A program made the translations under genes and the position numbers. The notes under the pieces were generated by a model. The model was not told the origin of the DNA, did no database searches, and was given only the letters and a program-made list of their open reading frames with translations. This document shows, one piece after another, positions 1 to 9,055 of a stretch of DNA of 64,000 nucleotides. Every line of letters begins with the position of its first letter. Positions within the stretch are counted from its first letter, which is position 1. Source of the stretch: Microvirga arabica (GTDB lineage Bacteria > Pseudomonadota > Alphaproteobacteria > Rhizobiales > Beijerinckiaceae); the NCBI RefSeq assembly GCF_016811235.1, contig NZ_JAFBID010000007.1:1-64000 (forward strand). Reading direction: 5' to 3'.

Positions 1-560
1 CCGCCCAGCGCATCTTCGACGCGCTTAAGGACAAGCCGGGCAAGAAGATCATCAACATCATCTGGGCCGGCCAGCACCCGCTGCCGAAGATCGCCGACCT
101 GAAGCCCGAGCGCTTCGGCATCGAGATCGCGCCCGGCGGCAACATCCTGCCGGCCATGCAGATCTACAAGAACTATCCCGGCATGGAAGGCGCGATCTAC
201 TACTACCATGCCTTCCCGAAGAACCCGATGAACGATTGGCTCGTGGCCGAGCACCAGAAGCGCTTCAACGCGCCGCCGGACTTCTTCACCGCAGGCGGTT
301 TCGCGGCTGCTTCCGCTGCCGTCACGGCCATTCAGAAGGCCGGCGGCACCGACACCGAGAAGCTGATCACGGCCATGGAGGGCATGACCTTCGAGACGCC
401 GAAGGGTCCCATGACCTTCCGCAAGGAAGATCACCAGGCCATGCAGGAGATGTATCACTTCAAGGTCAAGGCCAACGGCAAGGACGCGAACGACCTGCTC
501 GACCTCGTTGCCACCATCCCGGCCGACAAGATGCCGATCCCGGTTCGCAACAAGCGCTAA
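1..560 (+). CDS. ABC transporter substrate-binding protein, LIV/HAAT type (5' end missing)
   Basis: Only the C-terminal ~185 residues are present; the reading frame is open from base 3 to the stop at 558-560. The text matches the C-terminal lobe of periplasmic branched-chain-amino-acid-type binding proteins: a stretch around 'IYKNYPGMEGAIYYYHAFPKNPMNDW', a helix with 'FFTAGGFAAASAAVTAIQKAGG', then 'LITAMEGMTFETPKGPMTFRKEDHQA', the typical closing segment before the last strand. It would capture a solute in the periplasm and deliver it to the permease pair encoded downstream. It is the first visible gene of a five-gene operon, with only 8 bases to the next start. The substrate cannot be read from sequence; the family takes amino acids, amides, urea and aromatic acids. 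Confidence 0.9.
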   Translation, partial: AQRIFDALKDKPGKKIINIIWAGQHPLPKIADLKPERFGIEIAPGGNILPAMQIYKNYPGMEGAIYYYHAFPKNPMNDWLVAEHQKRFNAPPDFFTAGGFAAASAAVTAIQKAGGTDTEKLITAMEGMTFETPKGPMTFRKEDHQAMQEMYHFKVKANGKDANDLLDLVATIPADKMPIPVRNKR

Positions 561-568
561 AAAGACCC

Positions 569-1348
569 GTGACCGCATCAACGACAACGACGCCCGCGCT
601 TGAAACGCGCGGGCTTACGATTCGCTTCGGCGGCCATGTGGCCGTCAACGACGTGTCGTGCCGCTTCACCCCCGGCACGCTCACATCCATCGTCGGTCCC
701 AACGGTGCCGGAAAGACCACCTATTTCAACCTGATCTCCGGCCAGCTGCGCGCCACCTCGGGCACGGTCATCGTCGGCGGCGAGGACATCACAGGCCTTG
801 CTCCATCGGCCCGCACCAAGCGCGGGCTCGGACGCGCCTTCCAGCTCACCAACCTCTTCCCGCAGCTCACCGCGCTCGAGAATGTGCGCTTGGCGGTGCA
901 AAGCCGCGCCGATGCGGGCTGGTCGCTCCTTAAGGTGTGGAACACGCGCCGCGATCTGGTCGAGCAGGCGGAGGCCGTCCTGGAGCGGGTGCGCTTGGCC
1001 GACAAGCGCCACATCGCCCCGAAGGCTCTCTCTCATGGCGATCAGCGCAAGCTCGAGGTCGCGCTTCTCATCGCCATGGAGCCCAAGGTCTTCATGTTCG
1101 ACGAGCCGACCGCCGGCATGAGTGTGGACGAGGTTCCGACGGTGCTCGAACTCATCAACGACATCAGGAAGCGCGGGGACGCCACAGTGCTCCTCGTGGA
1201 GCACAAGATGGACGTGGTGCGCTCGCTCTCCGACCGCATCATCGTGCTGCACAACGGTGCCCTCGTGGCCGACGGCGATCCCGCCGAGGTCATCGCCTCG
1301 CCGGTGGTGCAGGAAGCCTATCTCGGCGTGGAGGTCGCCCGTGACTGA
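569..1348 (+). CDS. livG: LIV-type ABC transporter ATP-binding protein (LivG-like)
   Basis: A 259-residue ATPase of the LivG branch, which would power solute import with LivF on the cytoplasmic face. Walker A is GPNGAGKTT, the signature is LSHGDQRKLE (the usual LivG form of LSGGQ), Walker B is VFMFDEPTAG, and the switch histidine lies in VLLVEHKMD. I chose GTG at 569 because it lies just after the stop of the binding protein and gives the normal family length; the frame is open further upstream but that part overlaps the previous gene. The 3' end overlaps the next gene by 8 bases, which suggests translational coupling. Confidence 0.93.
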   Translation: MTASTTTTPALETRGLTIRFGGHVAVNDVSCRFTPGTLTSIVGPNGAGKTTYFNLISGQLRATSGTVIVGGEDITGLAPSARTKRGLGRAFQLTNLFPQLTALENVRLAVQSRADAGWSLLKVWNTRRDLVEQAEAVLERVRLADKRHIAPKALSHGDQRKLEVALLIAMEPKVFMFDEPTAGMSVDEVPTVLELINDIRKRGDATVLLVEHKMDVVRSLSDRIIVLHNGALVADGDPAEVIASPVVQEAYLGVEVARD

Positions 1349-2066
1349 GCCTCTGCTGCATCTCTCCGGCGTGCACACGCATATCGGCCCTTATCACATT
1401 CTTCACGGCGTGGACTTTGCCGTTCCTGCCGGCGAACTGACCATGCTGCTCGGCCGCAACGGCGCCGGCAAGACCACGACGCTTCGCACCATCATGGGCC
1501 TGTGGCAGGCTTCTTCCGGCCGCATCCGCTTCGACGGCAGCGACATCACTACCCGCTCGACGCCGGACATCGCCCGTTCCGGCATTGCCTATGTGCCGGA
1601 AGCCATGGGCATCTTCACCGATCTCACGGTTCGCGAGAACATCGTGCTCGCAGCCCGCAGCGGCCCCGTGGACAGGAACCGCCTCGACTGGATCCTCGGG
1701 CTGTTTCCCGCCCTCAAGCGCTTCTGGAACCTACCCGCCGGCAACCTCTCGGGCGGGCAGAAGCAGATGCTGGCTATCGCCCGCGCTATCGCAGAGCCCC
1801 GCCGCCTGCTGCTCATCGACGAGCCCACCAAGGGCCTTGCTCCCGTCATGGTGCGCAGCATGATCGAGGCCTTCAGAGCCCTGAAGGCCTCAGGCGAAAC
1901 AATCCTGCTTGTTGAACAGAACTTTTATGCGGCTTCGGCGCTCGGCGACCATGTGGTGGTGATGGACGACGGACGCATCGTGCATTCCGGCGCCATGAGC
2001 GACCTCGTGGCGGACAAAACCATGCAGCAGCGCCTGCTCGGCCTCTCTCTGGATGCCCACCAATGA
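1341..2066 (+). CDS. livF: LIV-type ABC transporter ATP-binding protein (LivF-like)
   Basis: A 241-residue ATPase of the LivF branch, partner of the preceding LivG. It shows Walker A GRNGAGKTT, a Q-loop region with 'GIAYVPEAMGIF', signature LSGGQKQML, Walker B RLLLIDEPTKGL and the LivF-typical LLVEQN in place of a histidine switch. The start is GTG at 1341, inside the end of livG; this gives the usual 'TEPLLHLSGVHTHIG' N-terminus. The stop overlaps the downstream permease start as ATGA (2063-2066). Confidence 0.93.
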   Translation: MTEPLLHLSGVHTHIGPYHILHGVDFAVPAGELTMLLGRNGAGKTTTLRTIMGLWQASSGRIRFDGSDITTRSTPDIARSGIAYVPEAMGIFTDLTVRENIVLAARSGPVDRNRLDWILGLFPALKRFWNLPAGNLSGGQKQMLAIARAIAEPRRLLLIDEPTKGLAPVMVRSMIEAFRALKASGETILLVEQNFYAASALGDHVVVMDDGRIVHSGAMSDLVADKTMQQRLLGLSLDAHQ

Positions 2067-3085
2067 GCGACATGGCTGCCCCATCCACGGCTCCGGCCGA
2101 ACTTCCCCGCGCCAAGACGGACTGGCTGCCGCTCCTGCTCGTGCCGGCTCTCGGCCTTCTGGCGCTGCCCTTCGTGGGCAGCCCATCGACCTGGGTGACG
2201 CTCACGGTCGCGGGCCTCGCCATGGGCATGATGATCTTCCTCATGGCTTCCGGGCTCACCCTCGTGTTCGGCCTCATGGACATCATCAATTTCGGCCACG
2301 GAGTCTTCATCTCGCTCGGCGCCTACGCCACCCTCCTCGTTCTTGGCCCCCTGGCCGGTTGGGCGCTGGAGGATTCCATCGGGTTGAACCTGGCGCTCTT
2401 AGGCTTGTGCATTCTGGTCGCCATGGGCGTCACGGCCCTGGCCGGAGCCGTCTTCGAGCGCGTGATCGTCCGCCCGGTCTATGGCAGCCATCTCAAGCAG
2501 ATCCTCGTCACCATGGGCGGCCTCATCGTGACCGAGCAACTGATCCACGCCATCTGGGGCGCATCGCCGATCCCGATCCCGCTGCCGCAATCCCTGCGCG
2601 GCGCCTTCGTGTTCGGCGACATCGTCATGGAGCGCTACCGTGTGGTGGCGGTCGTCATCGGCCTTGCGGTGTTCATCGGCATGCAGTTGCTGCTCAACCG
2701 TACCCGGATCGGCCTGCTCATCCGCGCCGGCGTCGAGAACCCTGAGATGGTCGAGGCGCTGGGCTACCGCATCCGCCGGCTCTTCGTGAGCGTGTTCATC
2801 GCAGGCTCGGCGCTCGCCGGCCTCGGAGGCGTCATGTGGGCGTTCTACCGCCAGACGCTCACCGCCGGCATGGGCATGGAGGTGATGGTGCTGGTGTTCA
2901 TCGTCATCATCATCGGCGGTCTCGGCTCCGTCGGCGGCTGCTTCGTGGGCTCCATTCTCGTGGCGCTCGTGGCCAACTACGTCGGCTTCATCGAGCCCAA
3001 GCTGGCGCTGATCTCCAACATCCTCGTCATGGCCCTCGTCCTGATCTGGCGTCCCCAGGGCCTGTTTCCGGTAGCACGCCGATGA
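2063..3085 (+). CDS. livH: LIV-type ABC transporter permease (LivH-like)
   Basis: A 340-residue inner-membrane permease with several hydrophobic helices. The LivH hallmark appears near residue 60 as 'MASGLTLVFGLMDIINFGHG', followed by 'ISLGAYATLL'; the conserved cytoplasmic coupling segment is 'TRIGLLIRAGVENPEMVEALGY'. It ends in 'LIWRPQGLFPVARR', the usual LivH tail. The N-terminus carries a ~30-residue hydrophilic extension. It overlaps livF and livM by 4 bases each, so these genes are probably one message with coupled translation. Confidence 0.93.
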   Translation: MSDMAAPSTAPAELPRAKTDWLPLLLVPALGLLALPFVGSPSTWVTLTVAGLAMGMMIFLMASGLTLVFGLMDIINFGHGVFISLGAYATLLVLGPLAGWALEDSIGLNLALLGLCILVAMGVTALAGAVFERVIVRPVYGSHLKQILVTMGGLIVTEQLIHAIWGASPIPIPLPQSLRGAFVFGDIVMERYRVVAVVIGLAVFIGMQLLLNRTRIGLLIRAGVENPEMVEALGYRIRRLFVSVFIAGSALAGLGGVMWAFYRQTLTAGMGMEVMVLVFIVIIIGGLGSVGGCFVGSILVALVANYVGFIEPKLALISNILVMALVLIWRPQGLFPVARR

Positions 3086-4200
3086 GTTCATCTTCTGCTC
3101 TCCCCCTCGCCTTCGACGAGACCCGCAGGCGCGGCGGCATCCTGACCTCTCTGCTGTCGTCCGACCTGCCCCGCTCGCGGGCCCTGAGCGTGATTCTCTT
3201 CTCCATCTTCGCGCTGCTGGCCGCGACCCCATTCCTGTTCTCGGGCAGCCAGCCCGTGGGCACGGCGGCGAAGATCTGTGTGTTCATCGTGCTGGTCGCA
3301 AGCTACGACCTGCTGCTCGGCTATTCCGGCATCGTGTCCTTTGCCCACACCATGTTCTTCGGCATCGGCGGCTACGGCATCGCCATCGCGCTCGAGCGCG
3401 TGAGCCCCACCTGGGGTTCGGTCGCCATCGGGTCGGCGGCGGCTCTCGGCTTGTCGGCCGTCCTGGCGATCGCCATCGGCCTCCTGTCGCTCCGGGTACG
3501 CGCCATCTTCTTCTCGATGATCACCCTGGCGGTCGCGACCGCAGCGGCCGTTCTGGCCTCCCAATTGTCCGAAATCACCGGTGGCGAGGATGGACTGTCG
3601 TTCCAGCTGCCGCCAGCGCTTCGTCCGGCCTTTCGGGTCTTCTCGGAGCCGGTCTTCGGCACCATGATCAACGGACGCCTGCTCGCCTATTACCTTGTCT
3701 TCGCCGTGTCGCTCGTGGTCTTTCTTGCCCTGCTGCGCATCGTGAACTCCCCCTTCGGCCGCGTGCTGCAGGCGATCCGGGAGAACGAGTTTCGGGCCGA
3801 GGCCTTGGGCTACCGGGTTGTCGCATACCGCACAGCGGCCTCGGTCATCTCGGCTCTTGCCGCGACGATTGCGGGTGCCCTCATGGCCTTGTGGCTGCGC
3901 TACAACGGGCCGGACACCACTCTGTCCTTCTCGATCATGATCGACATCCTGCTTATGGTCGTGATCGGCGGCATGGGCACGATGTACGGCGCCGTCATCG
4001 GGGCGGCCCTGTTCGTGCTGGCCCAGAGCTACCTTCAGGTGCTGATGGGGGCCGGAAGCGCGGCACTCGCGGGCATCCCGCTCCTGCCCAACCTCATCCA
4101 CCCGGACCGGTGGCTCCTGTGGCTCGGCGCCCTCTTCATCATCAGCGTCTACGCCTTCCCCGGCGGCATCGTCGGTCGCCTGAGGCAAGGCAAACCCTAA
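3082..4200 (+). CDS. livM: LIV-type ABC transporter permease (LivM-like)
   Basis: A 372-residue inner-membrane permease, second half of the transport channel. The LivM signature is 'SYDLLLGYSGIVSFAHTMFFGIGGYGIA' around residues 75-100, with the coupling segment 'SPFGRVLQAIRENEFRAEALGYRV' later. I start it at ATG 3082, which overlaps the livH stop as ATGA; the frame is open upstream but would lie inside livH. This is the last gene of the operon, followed by a 60-base gap and an unrelated gene. Confidence 0.93.
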   Translation: MSSSSALPLAFDETRRRGGILTSLLSSDLPRSRALSVILFSIFALLAATPFLFSGSQPVGTAAKICVFIVLVASYDLLLGYSGIVSFAHTMFFGIGGYGIAIALERVSPTWGSVAIGSAAALGLSAVLAIAIGLLSLRVRAIFFSMITLAVATAAAVLASQLSEITGGEDGLSFQLPPALRPAFRVFSEPVFGTMINGRLLAYYLVFAVSLVVFLALLRIVNSPFGRVLQAIRENEFRAEALGYRVVAYRTAASVISALAATIAGALMALWLRYNGPDTTLSFSIMIDILLMVVIGGMGTMYGAVIGAALFVLAQSYLQVLMGAGSAALAGIPLLPNLIHPDRWLLWLGALFIISVYAFPGGIVGRLRQGKP

Positions 4201-4211
4201 AGGTTAAAACG

Positions 4212-4236
4212 GGAAACTTAGCCGGGTTCGGACGTT
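4212..4236 (+). promoter_or_regulatory. Near-match to an EcfG (general stress sigma factor) promoter
   Basis: GGAAA, 16 bases, then CGTT (4233-4236), ending 25 bases before the start of the GreA/GreB-like gene. The alphaproteobacterial EcfG consensus is GGAAC-N16/17-CGTT, so this has one mismatch in the -35 box. It is a possible promoter only. Confidence 0.3.
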
Positions 4237-4260
4237 TTCCTCCTAGGCGGAGGAAGCGCC

Positions 4261-4728
4261 ATGAGCCGTGCCTTTGTTCGTGAATCTGAAGGTGGAGAAG
4301 CCTTCGAGGACCTACCTGACCGGTCGATCAGCCCCCACCATCTCGTCACGCCAGCGGGGCTAGCCCGCATGGACTCCGAGATCGAGTCGCTGGAGAAGCG
4401 CCTTTCAGAGGCGCAGCTCAGGGATGACAAGGCCGAAGTCGCCCGCCTGTCTCGTGACCTACGCTACTGGTCGGCCCGCAGGGTCTCGGCGGAGGTGGTG
4501 CCCCCACCGACGGACACGTCCCACGTCCGCTTCGGTGCCGAAGTGACCTTCGAGCGCGAGAACGGACGACGGCAAACCTACCGCATCGTCGGTGAGGATG
4601 AGGCCGATCCGGCGAAGGGCAGCCTCTCCTACGTCTCGCCCCTCGCGCAGGCCCTGATGGGCAAGGAGGTCGGGGATACCGTCACAGTCGGGCCGGGACA
4701 GGCTGAGATCGTGTCCATCACCCTCTGA
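4261..4728 (+). CDS. GreA/GreB-family transcription elongation factor
   Basis: A 155-residue protein with the two-part Gre layout. Residues ~20-80 form an N-terminal coiled coil beginning 'HLVTPAGLARMDSEIESLEKRL', with an acidic cluster (RDDKAE) near the tip where GreA/GreB place the residues that enter the RNA polymerase secondary channel. Residues ~88-155 are the FKBP-like C-terminal domain: 'VRFGAEVTFERENG', 'IVGEDEADPAKGSLSYVSPLAQALMGKEVGDTV'. The family rescues backtracked polymerase by stimulating transcript cleavage. A good Shine-Dalgarno (GGAGGAAG) precedes the ATG. Whether this divergent member is an active cleavage factor or a competitor such as Rnk or GfhA cannot be told from sequence. 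Confidence 0.88.
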   Translation: MSRAFVRESEGGEAFEDLPDRSISPHHLVTPAGLARMDSEIESLEKRLSEAQLRDDKAEVARLSRDLRYWSARRVSAEVVPPPTDTSHVRFGAEVTFERENGRRQTYRIVGEDEADPAKGSLSYVSPLAQALMGKEVGDTVTVGPGQAEIVSITL

Positions 4729-4744
4729 GACCGCTCGATCTCAG
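4725..4744. terminator. Short inverted repeat between convergent genes
   Basis: CTGAGA, 8 bases, TCTCAG spans the stop of the Gre-like gene and lies just before the end of the convergent channel gene. The stem is short and there is no clear T tract, so it is only a weak candidate for a shared bidirectional terminator. Confidence 0.3.
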
Positions 4745-4745
4745 T

Positions 4746-6482
4746 TCATGCAGGGTCCTTGAGCGGCACGACGTTGTCCGTTGAACCGGGGGCTGGCGCA
4801 TCCGTGGATGCAGCAGCCAGCATCCTGTCGCGCAGCATGAGGTCGAGTTCCTGCTGGATCTGCAGGAACTCGCTCCATTTCGACGTGCTGATCAGGGCAC
4901 AGATCTCGACCTTGGGCTTCTCCTCCTGCCCCTCCCGCAGCCGCGCCTGGACGGAGCCGCGCTCGATTCTCGGGTGTTCCGCCACAAGGGCAGCAACGGC
5001 CTCGATCTCCTGGCGGATCGCCGCCGTGTCCGTAGCGAGCAGCCCGATGACCCGGTCGTAAGGCATCCGGTCGCGGTTGGTCAGGTTGATGATGTTCATG
5101 TTCACGAAGGTGGCGTTCGGAATCGTGATCAGGGTTCGGTCGAGGCCCCTGATCCGCGTCGAGCGAATCCCGATCTCCTCGACCCGGCCTTCGAGAGTGC
5201 CGAACCGGCACAGGTCGCCCACCCGGACCGGGCGGTCTGCATAGAGAATCAAGCCGCCGATGAAGTTCTCCAGGGTCGGCTTGGCCGCAAGGGCAACCGC
5301 CAGGCCGCCGACCCCGAGACCGGCCAGGAGACCGGCGAGCGGAATACCGAGATAGGAGGCGCCGTAGATGAGGAGGGTAACGGCGGCGGCAAGACCGGCA
5401 ACCCGAACGGCAGCCCGTGCCAGATGGGCGTCAATGCTTTTCGTCGCCGTCAGGTAGAGCTGTCCGGCAACAGCGTTGGAAAAGGCAATGACGGCCCAGA
5501 TCATGGCGATATAGGCGGTGCCTTCGGCGACCTCCTCGACGACGTTGTTGACCTGGCCTGTCAGGTTGATCTGGTTGTCGCTCATGTAGCGCACGAACAA
5601 AGCCGCTGCTGCAACAGCGCCGGGCACGATCACACCTGCGAGGACCTGCGCCACTGCGCTTAGAGAGGCGTCGGCATGGCGCGCCAGCAAGCGCACTCCC
5701 AGGACAATTCCGGCAGCGAGGCCTGTCGCGAGGAAAAATGCGATCCATTGCCAGACCGCCTGCCCTTCGATCTCCACCTTCAGGGACACCGGCAGGGCTT
5801 CGATCACGCTGAACCATTTCGGCGGCAGCAGATGGCCCGGGGACTGGCTGAAGAAATCGTAGAAATCGATTGTTGCGCCGCTTAGATTGGGCTCGTTGCG
5901 AACCATGCGATAGAATCTCTCAAGCCCGAGCACCGTCCCACTCGAGAACAGGTACTCTCCAGCCCTTGGCCCGTCGGCGATGCGCACGATCCGGAGGTCC
6001 GTTCCGGGCACATTCCAGCTTGCCGGCGGCTTCGCCGCAATCTCGTCGTCACCGGGTATCAAACCCGTATCCGGCAACCGGACACGGTCGAGGATCTCTT
6101 TCAGGAGAATGACGGATTCAAGCCTCCGGTGCTCCAGCTCGACTGGGGGAATATCCCGCAGATCGAGGGTCTGGGAGGCTCTGGCCAGCAGGGCATCGGC
6201 CTCCGCGGCTTTCCGGGCAACGCTTTCACTCAAGAACAAGCCAGGTTCGGACCGGCTCTCCCGGTAAGCCTCCATGAGCCGAGCCGTTGCGCGCGATGTG
6301 TCGGCGCGGAAGCCCTCCAGGGTCGCCCGGGGGCTTGATGTCTGCGCCGGAGACAAGAAGCCGAGGCCGCCGAGCGCCTGGGGCGTTCCAAGGACCTGCA
6401 AGACGATGAACAGAACCAGCAGAAGCGCGCCAACCAGCGGGATGGCCATCTCGCGCAGTGCGCGTCGCAGGGAAATCATCAT
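4746..6482 (-). CDS. Mechanosensitive ion channel, MscS family, with long N-terminal extension
   Basis: A 578-residue inner-membrane protein. Residues 9-30 are a first hydrophobic helix; residues ~40-240 look periplasmic; several helices follow from ~250. The MscS core is clear near residues 370-490: glycine/alanine-rich pore helix 'AGLLAGLGVGGLAVALAAKP', then 'LENFIGGLILYADRPVRVGDLC' and 'GRVEEIGIRSTRIRGLDRTLITIPN' of the beta domain. MscS channels open under membrane tension and release solutes on osmotic downshock. At twice the size of MscS it resembles the larger MscK/YbdG-like members. I chose ATG 6482 (a second ATG follows one codon later) because GGGAAGG lies just upstream; the longer frame lacks such support. 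Confidence 0.88.
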   Translation of the reverse strand: MMISLRRALREMAIPLVGALLLVLFIVLQVLGTPQALGGLGFLSPAQTSSPRATLEGFRADTSRATARLMEAYRESRSEPGLFLSESVARKAAEADALLARASQTLDLRDIPPVELEHRRLESVILLKEILDRVRLPDTGLIPGDDEIAAKPPASWNVPGTDLRIVRIADGPRAGEYLFSSGTVLGLERFYRMVRNEPNLSGATIDFYDFFSQSPGHLLPPKWFSVIEALPVSLKVEIEGQAVWQWIAFFLATGLAAGIVLGVRLLARHADASLSAVAQVLAGVIVPGAVAAAALFVRYMSDNQINLTGQVNNVVEEVAEGTAYIAMIWAVIAFSNAVAGQLYLTATKSIDAHLARAAVRVAGLAAAVTLLIYGASYLGIPLAGLLAGLGVGGLAVALAAKPTLENFIGGLILYADRPVRVGDLCRFGTLEGRVEEIGIRSTRIRGLDRTLITIPNATFVNMNIINLTNRDRMPYDRVIGLLATDTAAIRQEIEAVAALVAEHPRIERGSVQARLREGQEEKPKVEICALISTSKWSEFLQIQQELDLMLRDRMLAAASTDAPAPGSTDNVVPLKDPA

Positions 6483-6571
6483 GACGCCTTCCCGGTCATG
6501 GGATCCAGGGCCCGCCATCCTAGTCTATCAGGCAGGACCTTCCAACCGACTGTCAGACAAGGCAAAGGCCG

Positions 6572-7021
6572 TCAGGTGGTGGCCCGACGGGGAATGACGG
6601 CCGTTGCCTCGATCTCGATCCGGGCGGCCTTTTCCACGAGGCGCACGACCTGGACGAGCGCCATGGCCGGGTAGTGGGTGCCGAACACCTCCCGGTAGGC
6701 GCGGCCGAGTTCACGCAGATGCGCAAGATACTCTTCGATGTCGACCACATACCAGGTCAGCCGCACCAGATGCCGGGGCTCAGCCCCTCCCTCCGCTAAG
6801 ATCGCCCGGATATTCTCGAAGATCTGGCGCGCCTGCGTGACGAAGCCATCGGCAAAAACACCATTCTCGTCCCAGCCGACGATGCCGCCGGTGACGACGA
6901 TCCTGCCTTCCGCCATCATGCCGTTGGCATAGCCTTTCGGGGAAGGCCAGTGCTTCGGGTTGAGAACTTCGGGACCATCATCGGCGACGGGCAAGGGAGC
7001 CTCTCCAACAGCGGCTGTCAT
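6572..7021 (-). CDS. RidA (YjgF/YER057c/UK114) family enamine/imine deaminase
   Basis: A 149-residue protein. RidA family features are 'GRIVVTGGIVGWDENG', 'GFVTQARQIFENIRAILAEGGAEPRHLVRLTWYV', and the C-terminal 'YPAMALVQVVRLVEKAARIEIEATAVIP', where the Arg that pairs with the substrate carboxylate and the terminal Glu are expected. RidA enzymes hydrolyse reactive 2-aminoacrylate-type enamines/imines to ketones and ammonia. Of two close ATGs (7027 and 7021), the second has AGGGGAG 7 bases upstream, while the first nearly touches it, so I start at 7021. It is the last gene of the aromatic-CoA operon, 14 bases after the acyl-CoA dehydrogenase, which suggests a pathway-specific role. Confidence 0.9.
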   Translation of the reverse strand: MTAAVGEAPLPVADDGPEVLNPKHWPSPKGYANGMMAEGRIVVTGGIVGWDENGVFADGFVTQARQIFENIRAILAEGGAEPRHLVRLTWYVVDIEEYLAHLRELGRAYREVFGTHYPAMALVQVVRLVEKAARIEIEATAVIPRRATT

Positions 7022-7035
7022 CGGCATTCTCCCCT

Positions 7036-8220
7036 TCAATGCTTGGATTGCTGCGCGTGCAGCTTCAGGAGCTCCCGTGCAATCACGACTTTCTGCACCT
7101 CGGTCGCTCCCTCGTAGATCCGCAGAGCCCTGATCTCGCGATAGAGCTCCTCGACTTTCACGCCCTTGGTCACGCCAAGGCCGCCGAAGATCTGGACAGC
7201 CCGGTCGATCACGCGCTGCGCCTCTTCCGTAGCATGCATCTTCGCCATGGCGGCCTCGCGGGTCACGCGCTCCGCGCCTTGGTCCTTTGTCCACGCGGCG
7301 CGATACACGAGGAGCGCAGCCGTATCGACACCTGTCGCCATGTCGGCGAGTGAGGCTTGCGTCAACTGCAACTCGCCCAACGGAGCGCCGAAGAGCTTAC
7401 GAGACGATGCGTGCTGCAGCGCCTCGTCAAGGGCACGGCGGGCTAGTCCGAGAGCCGCCGCTCCCACGGTCGAGCGGAAGACGTCGAGGGTCGCCATGGC
7501 CACCCTGAACCCATCCCCCGGACCGCCGACGCGCTGCGAGAGCGGCACGCGGCATCCTTCGAACCGAAGGGTTGCGAGAGGATGAGGCGCGATGACATCG
7601 ATCCGGTTCTCGATCGTCAGTCCCGGTGTCTGCGCATCGACCACATAGGCCGACAGGCCCTTCGCTCCGGGCGCCTCGCCAGATCGTGCGAACACCACAT
7701 AATGGTCCGCAATGCCGCCGTTCGAGATCCATGTCTTCACGCCGTCGAGGCGCACATGATCGGATCCATCCGGCACAGCCGTCGTGCTCATGGCGGCAAC
7801 ATCCGAACCGGCTTCGGGCTCCGACAGCGCGAAGGCTGCGATGGCTTCACCGCGTGCGACTGGCGGCAGATATCTGTCCTTCAGCGCCTCGGAACCGAAC
7901 AGGGTGATCGGACCCGTCCCGAGCCCCTGCATGGCGAAGGCGAAATCCGCCAGACCGTCCTGATAAGCAAGAGTCTCGCGGGCAAGGCACAGAGTGCGGA
8001 CATCGAAGGTCGGTAACAGGCCGCCATAGGCCTGCGGCACGACAGCCTTGAGCCATTCGCCTTCGCCGAGGCGGCGTACCAGATTGCGGCAGGAAGCGTC
8101 CATGTCATGGTGATCAATGAGAGGACGGACTTCATGTGAAGCCCAGTCGCGCAAGCCATCGGCGAATTGCCGATGGCGAGCCTCAAAAAAGGGCCAGGAG
8201 AGAAAGCTCGTATCGACCAC
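7036..8220 (-). CDS. Acyl-CoA dehydrogenase
   Basis: A 394-residue FAD-dependent dehydrogenase of normal family length. It shows '[20 protein letters not shown]' and '[16 protein letters not shown]' (FAD/substrate segments), 'GRRALDE'-type helices, '[34 protein letters not shown]', and the catalytic Glu in the YEGATE motif. It would oxidise a CoA thioester and pass electrons to ETF. The start is GTG at 8220, one base after the hydratase stop, with GGGAG 7 bases upstream. In this operon it probably acts on an alicyclic acyl-CoA made from the aromatic ring. Confidence 0.93.
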   Translation of the reverse strand: MVDTSFLSWPFFEARHRQFADGLRDWASHEVRPLIDHHDMDASCRNLVRRLGEGEWLKAVVPQAYGGLLPTFDVRTLCLARETLAYQDGLADFAFAMQGLGTGPITLFGSEALKDRYLPPVARGEAIAAFALSEPEAGSDVAAMSTTAVPDGSDHVRLDGVKTWISNGGIADHYVVFARSGEAPGAKGLSAYVVDAQTPGLTIENRIDVIAPHPLATLRFEGCRVPLSQRVGGPGDGFRVAMATLDVFRSTVGAAALGLARRALDEALQHASSRKLFGAPLGELQLTQASLADMATGVDTAALLVYRAAWTKDQGAERVTREAAMAKMHATEEAQRVIDRAVQIFGGLGVTKGVKVEELYREIRALRIYEGATEVQKVVIARELLKLHAQQSKH

Positions 8221-8221
8221 G

Positions 8222-9055
8222 TCAATCTCCCTTGAAGACCGGCTTTTCCTTGGCCGCGAAGGCGCGGTAGGCGCGGGCGAAGTCCTCGGTCGTCATGCAT
8301 AGAGCCTGGGCGACAGCCTCGGCCTCAATGGCCTCTTCCACCGACATAGCCCATTCCATTGCGAGCATGCGCTTCGTCATCGTGTTGGCATAGGTCGGTC
8401 CGGTGCCGATCATCCGAGCCAGGTTATGCGCCTCGCTCAGGAGTTCGCCGGAATCGACCATGCGGCTGAAGAAGCCCCAACGCTCGCCCTCGTCGGCGCT
8501 CATGAATCGGCCTGTGTAGAGCAGTTCCGAGGCACGCCCCTGACCGATGATGCGGGGGAGGATGGCGCAGGCGCCCATGTCGCAGCCTGCAAGACCCACC
8601 TTGTTGAACAGGAACGCCACCTTTGCGCTAGGAGCCGCAAGGCGGATGTCGGAGGCCATCGCCACGATGGCCCCCGCGCCGGCGCAGATACCCTCCACAG
8701 CCGCAATGATCGGTTGCGGCGCGGCCCGCATGGCCTTCACGAGCTCTCCGGTCATGCGGGTGAAGGCGGTGAGGTCTTTCGTGTCCATCTCGACCAGCGG
8801 GCCGATGATCTCGAAGACATCGCCGCCGGACGAGAAGTTACCGCCGGCGCCGGTCACGACGATGGCTTTCACCTCCTCGTCCTTTGCGCAGGCATGGAAG
8901 AAATCCGCCAACTCGCGATAGCTCTCGAAGGTAAGCGGGTTCTTCTTCTCCGGCCGATTGAGCGTGACCGTCGCGACAGGCCCGTCGACCGACAGGAGAA
9001 AATGGCGCGGCTCGTAAGTGGCGAGCGGCAACGTGATGGAATTGGCAAACTGCAT
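8222..9055 (-). CDS. Enoyl-CoA hydratase/isomerase family protein
   Basis: A 277-residue crotonase-fold protein. The oxyanion-hole segments are '[15 protein letters not shown]' and '[24 protein letters not shown]', followed by '[26 protein letters not shown]'. Crotonase enzymes hydrate, isomerise or hydrolyse acyl-CoA double bonds or ketones; here the context suggests hydration or ring opening of a cyclic acyl-CoA. ATG 9055 shares its A with the stop of the upstream MarR gene (TGATG); a GTG one codon earlier is an alternative. AAGGAGAAGG upstream is a strong ribosome site. Confidence 0.92.
   Translation of the reverse strand: MQFANSITLPLATYEPRHFLLSVDGPVATVTLNRPEKKNPLTFESYRELADFFHACAKDEEVKAIVVTGAGGNFSSGGDVFEIIGPLVEMDTKDLTAFTRMTGELVKAMRAAPQPIIAAVEGICAGAGAIVAMASDIRLAAPSAKVAFLFNKVGLAGCDMGACAILPRIIGQGRASELLYTGRFMSADEGERWGFFSRMVDSGELLSEAHNLARMIGTGPTYANTMTKRMLAMEWAMSVEEAIEAEAVAQALCMTTEDFARAYRAFAAKEKPVFKGD

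Noticed and set aside
3088..4188. Minus-strand open frame opposite livM
   Set aside because: Its composition (Gln, Asp, Arg, His-rich without hydrophobic pattern) is typical of the antisense of a membrane protein gene.
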